The position numbers and the translations under genes are program-made. A stretch of 64,000 bases of DNA from Kingdonia uniflora (taxonomy: Eukaryota; Streptophyta; Magnoliopsida; Ranunculales; Circaeasteraceae): positions 1,240,001 to 1,304,000 of the forward strand of contig JACGCM010002238.1 of the NCBI GenBank assembly GCA_014058105.1, read 5' to 3'. Under the pieces are notes generated by a model that worked only from the letters and a program-made list of their open reading frames with translations, had not been told where the DNA came from and searched no databases. Positions 56,021-64,000 of this stretch are shown piece by piece (position 1 is the stretch's first letter; each line of letters begins with the position of its first letter).

Positions 56021-56086
56021 AGTACATTCACAGAGAAAGCTGAACATACTAGGACTAAGTCCTATGTATTATGACTAAGTCCTACA
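56021..56086 (-). repeat. 5' LTR remnant of the copia element (about 66 bp)
   Basis: Minus TGTAGGACTTAGTCATAATA... matches the start of the 3' LTR, including TATGTTCAGCTTTCTCTGTG, then passes directly into pre-integrase coding sequence. Confidence 0.88.
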
Positions 56087-56108
56087 CGAACACACAAATA
56101 TATTTTTA

Positions 56109-56940
56109 ACTGTTATACCGTCATGCCTTTTAGATTGAAAAATACAGGAGCAACTTATCAATGACTCATCACAAAAATGTTTAAAGATCACTTGGGAAAA
56201 ATAATGGAGATATACATTGACGACATGATCTGCAAAAGCCTAAAATGAGAAGATCATTGCAGCCATTTACTAACTATCTTCCACATTCTTCATACATACC
56301 GCATGAAGTTAAACCCTGAAAATGACAATTTGGAATTGCAGCTAGAAAATTCTTGGGGTATCTGGTAAGCAAGAGAGGAATAGAACTCGATCCATAACAA
56401 ATCAAAGCCTTTATGGCCATGCCATCACCACGAACCAAAAAAGATATCCATAAAATTGGGTGGAAGGTTGCAACTCTTCACATGTTTATCTTAAAGTTAT
56501 CTGATCGATGCAAACTTTTTTACCTTCTTCGTTAGGGAAATGCAGCACCAATGATAAAGAAGCAACCAAAAGAAATCATCTGAACCCCGGAATGCGAATT
56601 AGCTTTTCAGGATCTCAAAAGATACTTGGGGCGTCCTCCAATAATGAGTAGTCCTATTAATGGCAAAGTACTTGCAATATATTTATCGACAACATAAGAC
56701 TAAATCAGTTTCATCCTTATTTAAGAAGACAATGGAGTAGAAAAACCAATTTACTTCATCTACAAAATGCTCATGCCTACTAAAAAAAGATTCATAACAA
56801 CTAAAAAGTAGCTACTCTCCCTGGTGTACAGTTTCCAAAGATTTTGATCTTATTTCTAAGCACAACCCATTCAGGTCATCACCAAATTTTCCCTCAAACT
56901 AGTACTGTCCAAAAAAGAGAAGTCCAGAAGAGTACAACAA
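56109..56940 (+). pseudogene. pol: Element D pol continued: 3' half of RT and RNase H
   Basis: VMPFRLKNTGATYQ, a stop, MFKDHLGKIMEIYIDDMICKS (intact YIDD, about 56217), YRMKLNPEN, FLGYLVSKRGIELDP in another frame, FMAMPSPRTKKDIHKIGW, then the RNase H segment (CELAFQDLKRYLGRPPIMSS, KPIYFIYKMLMPTKK). Stops near 56150, 56246 and 56395; the RNase H part has several more. Confidence 0.87.
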
Positions 56941-57109
56941 TGGTCTATTTTTCTAGACGGATACGATATCTCCTTTGAGCCACAAATATCGATAAAAGGA
57001 CAAGTAGTTACCGACTTCTTGGCAGGCTTTCCCGTCGAAGACCGTGAGTTGGAGGAACTTGAAGAAATACTAGCCGATGATTCTATAACATAACCAGATG
57101 CATGGTCAA

Positions 57110-57681
57110 GAAGTACATGATGGAAACTCTTTACCGACGGATCTACAGGACCAAGAGAATCAGGGATTGGCATCGTCCTCGTTACACCATCCAATTACTT
57201 AATTGAAAAAGCTATCAAACTCAAATTCTATACAACAAACAAGGAGGCATAGTATGAAGCTATCATGCATGGCCTCGACCTCGCGTTAGTAATGGGAGGA
57301 AAGGAAATAGCTGTATGCGTTAACTTATTACTCGTAGCCCACCATTACAATAAAATATTTAAAACATCGAGAAAGATGGCTGACTACGCCGCACTAGTCA
57401 AAGAAAAAATGAAGAAATTCATGAAAGCCACAATTTCTTATTTGCCAAGAGCAAAAAATTGCCATGCTGACGCGCTAGCATACATTGCTGCAATGCTCGA
57501 AGACAGTGAAAAGATAACACTAAAAGTCGAAGTAATCGAACATTCTAGCCTTAAAACAAGCTATGCCATGCAAATCAAAGTTGTTGAAGATGACAATCCC
57601 AAAGATTGGATAAAGCCATTCCTTACATATTTTAACTCTAATACCCTCCTCGAGAATAAACAAGAAGCTCGATCTCTGTAG
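57110..57681 (+). pseudogene. pol: second RNase H of element D
   Basis: WKLFTDGSTGPRESGIGIVLVTPSN, then NKEA-stop-YEAIMHGLDLALVMGG (Glu kept after a stop at 57250), VCVNLLLVAHH (third Asp changed to Asn) and AKNCHADALAYIAAML (His/Asp kept). Open from 57265 to 57681 into the linker before integrase. Confidence 0.83.
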
Positions 57682-57689
57682 CAAAATGT

Positions 57690-58835
57690 CCAAGATTCAA
57701 AGTCCAAGGAGGAATACTATACCAAATTACCGGTGGAGGCCCACTGATCGAATGTATCTCGTAGAAACATGCCAACATAAAAATCAAAGAACTTCACGAA
57801 GGAATTTGTACCGTATATGTCGTAGTCGATCACTAGCCCAAAGAGTATTCACACAAGGTGTATACTGGCCGAAGATGAGGCAAGGTAGTGAAGATTTTGT
57901 TCAAAAATGCTACAAATGCCAAATCAATGCTCAAGACATCAAAATTCTAACCCTCGACTTACATGTCAGCAATGTCCTCTGGTCATTTAAACGATGGGCC
58001 ATCTACATCATTGGTTTATTCCACCCTACATTAGGAAACAAAATATTTGTCCTTGTAGCTACAGACTATTTTATAAAATGGGTCGAAGCTGTACTACTTT
58101 GTCACACTGATGAAAATGAAGTGATCAAATTACTCTGGAAGCACATCATCACTAGATTTGGTTGTCCATAAATGATAAGATCGAATAATGGCAAACAATT
58201 CATCAATAGTAAAGTCCCCAAATTCCTCAATAAATAGCAGATTTAGTTATCTACTTCGACACCCTATTATCCACAAGTAAATGGCCAACCTGAGGTTATC
58301 AATAAGAGCATCAAGTCAGACTTGTGCAAACGCCTCGATAGAAAGAAGGGTAAATGGATCGAAGAACTACTTAGTGTTTTATGGGCATATAGGACTACAC
58401 CTCAAACCTCCACAGGTTGTACACAATTTATTATGGCTTTTGTCATAGAAATTGTTATTCCTTCAGACCTCGATCTCCCGACCACAAGAAGTCAAGTCAC
58501 AAATGAAGATAATGAAATGGGACTTTTATGTAATCTTAACTGGATTGAAGAGACTCGAGACCCCGCCATTGTAAGCTTGGGGCAATACCACGACACACTA
58601 AGAAAAGCATATAACAAAAAAGTGAGGAAACACACATTCAATATCGGCGATTTTGCCCTTTGACAAATTTAAGACAGTACTCAACCAAAAAACTCAAGAA
58701 AATTATCAGAAAACTGGGAAGGTCCTTATATTATAAGTGACAAAACAGATAATGGCACATACTGGTTAATGACCGAAGACGAATTACAGCTTGAATTCCC
58801 ATGGAATATAGCGCATTTGAAGATGTTCTACAGAT
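57690..58835 (+). pseudogene. pol: integrase of element D, two catalytic Asp lost
   Basis: The zinc-binding N-terminus is frameshifted (CYKCQINAQD keeps CxxC, 57910). WAIYIIGLFHPT (about 57998) has Tyr for the first Asp, IRSNNGKQF (58178) has Asn for the second, and QVNGQPEVINKSIKSDL keeps the Glu. The C-terminal part (KKGKWIEELLSVLWAYRTTPQTS, DLDLPTTRSQVTNEDNEMGL, NWIEETRDPAIVSLGQYHDTL) is open at 58322-58663. It ends near 58835 (MPWNIAHLKMFYR-like). Confidence 0.86.
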
Positions 58836-59430
58836 AAGAGTTGTAATCTATTTTATTTTTCTTCAATAAAGAAGTTATCTTTCCCATCAATAAATAATTT
58901 ATTCTAGGCTCTTTCTTTTGACAAAACTTAAACAAGTGTTTGTAAACTTCAATCTTATTTCTTTGACAAACAAACCTTCAATTAAAGGAAACTCCATTTG
59001 AACATCATTACTAAATTTAACAACTCATGACATATTTGTCTTATCAATCAAACTAGTTATCCCATAGAGAAGATATATATGACACTCATTCCTATATTTA
59101 ACAAAGCCATCCTATGGCTATCCTATCACTACATTCAAATATCTCTTAAATGGGAATTTTCTAAAACATCTAATACATAGTATGTTGTACTTCATTCAAT
59201 AAATCATCTCGAATATAACACTTGAACATATACGATAAAATATTTATTGAGGTCGAGTGCCTCTCCATCATTTATCGACATTTCAAAATACTCTATTTTA
59301 AAAAATTAAAACTGCTCACCAAAATTTATTCAGATATCAAAAACCAAAATTGTCAGGTCCTATTGACCAATTGTACACAAAAATCCTTGAAAAACTTTCT
59401 AAAAACAAATAAATACTGCAGTTCTCTTAT
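58836..59430. other. Element D spacer between pol and antisense gene
   Basis: AT-rich and without a gene or clear tandem repeat, unlike the equivalent region of A, B and C. Confidence 0.55.
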
Positions 59431-61773
59431 CTACATCTCAAGGGTATGGGTAAGAGTGTTGATCTTCACTGGCAAACCAGGTGTCAAGTCATCAAGAACT
59501 TCCTCCTGTATTATACCCTCGGGCAAAATAGGAGTAAGAACTTGAGCATCAACAACTTCATCTTCAACATCAGAATCGATGAAGGTCACCCCAACAGCAG
59601 AGGCCAGATCCTAGTAAAAGTTTTTCCTTTCCTCCATGATGTCAAACTGGCCAAAAAAGTTCTCCCTCGTCAACTTCAGAGAGTCGATGACAGAAAGATT
59701 TGGTTCTGTGGTAGCCTTGGCAAGAGCTTTAATCTTCTCAACCTCCATTGACTTTCGCACAACAAGAATCTGGTCATGCACATTATCTTTAGAATTGGAC
59801 TTCTGAAAGACTAGAGCTTCCTTCCTTTCATTCGCCAAGTCGGCCCTTATATTCCCAATCCCCCTCCTCCTCTCCTCATCCCAAGCCTTTTTGGCATCTC
59901 GAATGGCAACCTCCTTCCACTTTACCGTGCCAAGTTTTAACTTCTCCTACTTCATCTCCAGATCTTTTTACTCAGCTAAAAGCTCCTTCTCGATATTCTT
60001 GAAAGCAAGGAACTCATTGGCTAGGCGCTAGCCACCCAGCAGCAGGGACTTGCCATCAAGAAAAAGCTTCTTGATCTGCATTAGAGTCAAAACATGATAT
60101 CTCGAAGAAGGATCCAATGAAGCTAATCGCAATAAGGCATAGAAATTCCTCACCTGGTTCATCGTACAATAACCTTCGATAAAGAAGGAAGATAAGTTCT
60201 CTGCTCCAACTAAACAGTTGGCAAAGTCCTCCTTCAAGGAGTTTGTCCCAGCTGTATAGGACTCAATGGTCCACTAGGTCTCCTTGAAATCTACGAGATT
60301 ATCAGATACCTTCAACTTTAGCGAGTCGAGAGGGCCTTTCTTTTCGGCTGTAGCTTTTTGCTTCAGCGCCATCATCACCTTTGTTGGTTAACTATTTGGG
60401 ATACTTAAAGTCCTTAACCTAGCAACTTCAGCATTACCCCCCTTCTCGACATGAGTTTATCGAGTACCCCACTTAAAAGGTTGTACAAGAGCAAGGGGGA
60501 TTAGCAGCTTTCTTCCACTTATTTTTGCCAAAGATCTCACTCAACAGGGCCTCCTTCTCTATAGCAGTAGAGTCAGTGGTGTACTTACCTCATAATAGGA
60601 TTCTCGAGAGGGAGACTGGCATCGACAATTCTTTTATTTTTTGCCGGCATTTTCCCGTCGATAAGAGGAACGTCATACCCTTTCGTTCGGGATCTTTTTA
60701 AACCGGCTTCTTGAAATAACCCATTTACCTTCTCTTGATCCTCGACAAGAAAGTCGACTCGCCCAAAGTAATTGGTTCTTAGTTTGTACAATTTCTCCTT
60801 CACCTTCGAGCTCCTATCAATCTCCTTTGCAGCTGCACGAACAAATAGCAACAGTTAGCACTTCATCAGCGAGCAAAGTTTGACAAACACATATTACAAC
60901 ATCAAAAACACATAAACATGAATACCACTAACCTAGATGGAAACCTTTCCTCTTTAGAGGCTCCTCGGGGTCTTTGGGGACAAACTCATAGTTCCCCGAC
61001 ACGAGTAAATGATCAACAAAGTATTGCCCCCCAGCTAAGACCATTTTATACAGCAAGGGCCTCTCAAGAAATCTGGCACGATATTTATCACCAAATTTTT
61101 GAGGATTATGTTTCAGTATGCAATACACATATAGGTCATCAACATAAATCAACGGCTCTCCCCTCTCCTGTAGTTGAGCATTTAAAATTGTCACCACCTA
61201 AAATAGGTCGTATACATTTGGGTTGAACTGACCAGGAGCACATCGAAGAAATTCAAAAAAAAAATTGGTTAGCTCAAAGTGGCAACTTCAAACCCTTCTT
61301 TATTTGTTCTCAATATACGAGAATACCCTCCATGGGGAGATCTTGATAGATCATCTCCCCTAAATATTCCTCCAACCTTATATCTTCGGAGAGCCCATAC
61401 TTCTTTTTAAAATTTAGAATTTCATTCATCTCCTCCCCATCCCCATAGCACTCTTTGTCGAGATCTAGATCTACCTCAGGCTCACCTCCTTCTCCACCCC
61501 ACCAGCACATTCCTCTCGATCACTTGTTTAGGGCACATGTTCCACGTCAATTTATATTCTTTCTTCATCAGAAACTTCAATAACCCCCGTCTCCAACCTA
61601 GCTCGATTCTCATGAGCAACATCAACACTGTTATCCCCAATCTTGTAACTCCTACCCAACTTTGTTGCACAGGTAGTTACATCGATTATTATTGGTTCTA
61701 CATCGACAAGATTTTCAAAAATTCCTTCTGCACCAGCATCAGGATAATTAACGTTTTGAACTGGTTCAACCAT
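59431..61773 (-). pseudogene. Antisense spliced accessory gene of element D (PF04195-like and coiled coil)
   Basis: N-terminus at 61773 (MVEPVQNVNYPDAGAEGI). The part 61440-60930 carries the pattern of the plant 'putative gypsy-type transposon' family: ILNFKKKYGLSEDIRLEEYL, KGLKLPL, then [37 protein letters not shown] and [17 protein letters not shown]. An intron at 60833-60932 (GTTAGT...TTCGTGCAG) leads to KEIDRSSKVKEKLYKLRTNY. The 60590-59620 part is coiled coil with FKETWWTIESYTAGTNSLKED and YHVLTLMQIKKLFLDGKS. The tail is acidic and stops at 59431. Several stops (60540-60590, 60237 region). Function unknown. Confidence 0.72.
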
Positions 61774-63340
61774 TTTTAAACTTGAAAATCATAATTCTTT
61801 TTTTAAGTTAGTAAGATACCATATCTTCAACAATATATATTACTATTTGTTATTATAATAACTGTTGTCAAAGATTGCTCTCCAACACATTATTCTATCT
61901 GCTATTAGCTAGTTCTCGATCCCGATAAAATCTAATTGTTGCCAAGTTTCAATATTTGTTTTCTTCGATATTATTTCATAAGTTTACGACTTGACAGAAT
62001 CAATTTTTACAAGCTCTAACGTCAATATTATTTCATTCGACAAATATTTAATTTACTTATCAAAGTTCATCAAAGTTATTCAACAGGAACATCTTTAAGC
62101 TTCTCAAAGACGACACATTTTTCTGCCAAAAAAGCCACAATCACAATTTATAAATTTACAGTATTTCAGGCGCCATTTTTGGTTCAATACACCACAAAAT
62201 CAGGCCATCAAACTTCCCCAATTGCCTACATCTCCAAAAAAAAACAACCCAATCTACTCCATAAACTTCCCAAACGCCCACCATAATGCCTATGGTTACC
62301 AAAATTGATTCTTTCTCCACATCACAGCAAATCAGACCAAACCGTACGACACCCTCTTATCATCACAAACACCCTCCAACATTAGCCATATACCAATTTC
62401 CTCTTCAAATCACATACAACATCAAAAACCCTAAACAATTTTTTTTCCAAATTTATCAAACAAATCCTAATCCTTACTCAAATTATTTCATACATATCAT
62501 TCCTACAGGTATTATCTACAATGGGTTTTCACCAAATCATCATACAAACACAAACAAACATTGAATCAAAGAAAAATACAAACAGCAAAAGCAACCTTGA
62601 CGATATGCTACTTAGATAACCTTCTCATTTGTAACTTTAGCTCTTTCAATAAGAACACCAATCTCCCCGGTACCAATGGTGGAAGAATGAACAAGAGATG
62701 AGCAAAGAGAATCACTGAATAATGAAAAAAATTTAGAAATAACATAATGTGAATAGTTACCACCCGAAGGGGTATTTACAGGTCTCACATAATTGTTCAA
62801 CATACGCACCCCTTCAAGCCCTTCAGCTAACCCTCTAGAAGCTTGCTTAGCATGCCTCTTCTCGAATTCCTAAGCCTTTTGCCTCCAAAAAGATAATAAA
62901 CTCTTACAATATTGCTCTAATCCATCTACACACATCCCTACCTCCTTTGTTCTTACTATCTTTACCAATGCAGTTCTTATACTCACAAAAAAAGACTACA
63001 CATCCAATTCTTTATAAATTAATTCATCACCTAAAGGGATGCACCTAGCCATTATTCTTTGAAAAACTAAACCGTATTTTTCCTTTTTACTTACCTCCAA
63101 TTTTAACGGGACAGTTGTAACTAAATTTCAAATTTCAAATTTTCCAAAAAAAGTATTCGACAAGAATCGTTACTACTACAAACATCAAGAAACTTTCAAT
63201 CCAAAATTATTTTATTATCATCGAGAAGATTACATCACTTGTTTACATATAATTACACATAAAACAAGGCACATGATTTACTTGTCCACAAGGAATAAGT
63301 ACTCCTCCAGTAGCAAGAATGTCTTCTTGCCTAATCTCAT
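61774..63340. other. Element D AT-rich non-coding region
   Basis: No gene recognised on either strand. An open 62286-62564 frame is rich in Asn, Tyr, Pro and Ile from AT-rich sequence and looks fortuitous. A 65-codon minus frame at 62612-62809 has no homologue among the other elements here. Confidence 0.5.
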
Positions 63341-63341
63341 C

Positions 63342-63560
63342 CTATGCAATATACCTAAGGACAGCTTGACGGTGGTTAGTCTTAAGTACCTCCTTTGGAA
63401 AAATACCATACCAAAACCAGAGATCAACTTCCATTTTCACCTGTTCTGGTGATATACCTCCAACGTCTAAAGCTCCCCGAGGATGCAACACATCGAAAAC
63501 TGACAGATGCCCAAAGTACCGTTCCTCCACTTCCGCCACCTTAATGGCTAAACGACCTTC
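63342..63560 (-). pseudogene. Small antisense gene of element D, next to the 3' LTR
   Basis: Reads GRLAIKVAEVEERYFGHLSV from about 63560, then DVLHPRGALDVGG, VKMEVDLWFWYGIFPKEVL and a stop at 63342. The start is uncertain (an in-frame ATG lies at 63539). GRLAIK(V/I)AEV-ER recurs in A near 9390, and RYFGHLS parallels RHFGELS at 23571-23780. A TATA box (TCTATAAATAACTATC, about 63632-63647) lies roughly 80 bp upstream. Confidence 0.55.
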
Positions 63561-63802
63561 CTTTACATCTTACTGACAATGTGCACAAGTTCTCACCACT
63601 ACTTTACACTTTTGTTTTCCAAACAACGATAGTTATTTATAGACGAAGCTCCTAGAAGATATGTAGCACCAATCAAATATACTTGCCCTACATTCATGCC
63701 GCAAATCAAGGAATTTTATTTCACAAGCATCTTTTCCAAGGCAAGATTTAATACTACAAGGTTCAGAATGTTCTTCTCAACATAACAACAAATAATTGTA
63801 TC

Positions 63803-63816
63803 GAAAATGGGGTGAT
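63803..63816 (+). promoter_or_regulatory. Polypurine tract of element D
   Basis: GAAAATGGGGTGAT directly before the TG of the LTR at 63817. It is weaker than in B and C. Confidence 0.65.
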
Positions 63817-64000
63817 TGTAGTAGCATATTCCCCATATTTGATAAGGACAAGCTAACATAATCATGTCGAAGGTATCTTATCATTCAAGAAGATGTCAAA
63901 ACCACAACTACAAATCTCGACCCTCCACAAGTAACAGTTATACTTGGTCAAAAACAACCGTTGTACATGATCCGTAAAGTATGCCCACCACCCATAAAAA
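63817..64000 (+). repeat. 3' LTR of element D, cut by the window edge
   Basis: Starts TGTAGTAGCATATTCCCC after the polypurine tract. Only 184 bp are visible. Its match to the LTR at 24093 is weak by eye; short shared stretches include CACAA--GT-CAGTTA and a GTAC-ATGA...ATGCC block. Confidence 0.65.

Larger units (their letters stand above)
53255..56086 (-). mobile_element. Ty1/copia element, internally deleted, inserted in the LINE 5' region
   Basis: 2.8 kb on minus with a perfect 5-bp target duplication. 3' LTR 53255-53425 (171 bp, TG...CA), polypurine tract, pol remnants (GAG-pre-integrase, integrase, RT, RNase H), and only the first 66 bp of the 5' LTR. The order integrase before RT identifies copia. 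Gag, protease, primer site and most of the 5' LTR are missing. Confidence 0.93.
39693..56108 (-). mobile_element. Plant L1-type LINE inserted in the RT of element D, itself split by E and a copia element
   Basis: Minus strand, own sequence 56108-56092, 53254-52154 and 45124-39693 (about 6.5 kb): ORF1 (DUF4283-like domain, CCHC knuckle), ORF2 (endonuclease, RT, zf-RVT, RNase H), short poly(A). The 11-bp target duplication shows it is a full insertion rather than a 5'-truncated fragment only if the ORF1 start at 53163 is genuine, which its length supports. All frames carry stops. Confidence 0.92.
24093..64000 (+). mobile_element. Element D: Ty3/gypsy (Tat-like) retrotransposon, split by element C and by a LINE
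   Basis: Pieces on the plus strand: 24093-26874, 38881-39692 and 56109-64000. The pieces join in frame: the protease segment ending ...EITFVKF before 26874 continues as IDVESKYLGIMGR after 38885, and RT ending GPYCYT at 39692 continues as VMPFRLKNTGATYQ after 56119. Target duplications flank both insertions. After pol come the minus-strand genes and a 3' LTR at the window edge. Numerous stops make the copy inactive. Confidence 0.9.

Noticed and set aside
62286..62564. 92-codon frame with many Asn, Tyr and Pro
   Set aside because: Composition follows AT-rich sequence; no counterpart in the other elements and no supporting motif.
1..64000. Host plant genes
   Set aside because: Every open frame that could be interpreted belongs to gag, pol, LINE, copia or the element-borne antisense genes; the rest are short frames in AT-rich sequence or overlap a stronger frame.

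Overview
This window is nuclear DNA of a flowering plant, almost certainly heterochromatic or gene-poor, because every stretch I could assign belongs to a retrotransposon and no host gene was seen. The evidence is five Ty3/gypsy elements with two RNase H domains (the Tat/Ogre-like plant lineage), one plant L1-type LINE with a C-terminal RNase H, and one short-LTR Ty1/copia element. All are degenerate, with stops, frameshifts and lost catalytic residues.

Layout. Element A (+) starts before the window and runs to 10263 (gag, protease, RT-RNase H, second RNase H, integrase, then a spliced accessory gene on the opposite strand); its tail appears to resume at 23332-24092 and to end in an LTR at 24093. 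Element B (+, 10264-23331) lies between the two parts of A and is complete in layout: LTR, PBS, gag, pol, tandem repeats, antisense genes, PPT, LTR. Element D (+) starts at the LTR at 24093 and reaches the right edge, where its 3' LTR begins at 63817. D has been split twice. Element C (-, 26875-38880) sits in its protease with target duplication ATCGT. A LINE (-, 39693-56108) sits in its RT with an 11-bp target duplication. The LINE has itself been hit twice: by gypsy element E (-, 45125-52153) in ORF1 and by a deleted copia element (-, 53255-56086) near its 5' end. Nesting reaches three levels (D, then LINE, then E or copia).

Shared gene logic. In A-D the sense strand carries gag-pol, while the region between integrase and the 3' LTR carries genes on the opposite strand: a multi-exon gene whose N-terminal part resembles the Pfam 'putative gypsy-type transposon' family (PF04195) and whose C-terminal part is coiled coil, and, nearer the 3' LTR, a small one-exon gene preceded by a TATA box. 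In B and C the long antisense gene has the same 5'UTR intron and the same coding introns, one of 73 bp in both. The sense and antisense transcription units converge on a tandem-repeat block (about 196 bp period in B, 217 bp in C, an unrelated 160 bp unit in A). E has lost this region together with the outer part of its 3' LTR.

LTR pairs of B and C look roughly 90% identical by eye, so these are old, inactive copies. The parts that most deserve a second look are the antisense gene pair, the convergent tandem repeats, a micro-inversion in the RT of B, and a palindromic TTCGAACG cluster in the LINE 3' region.
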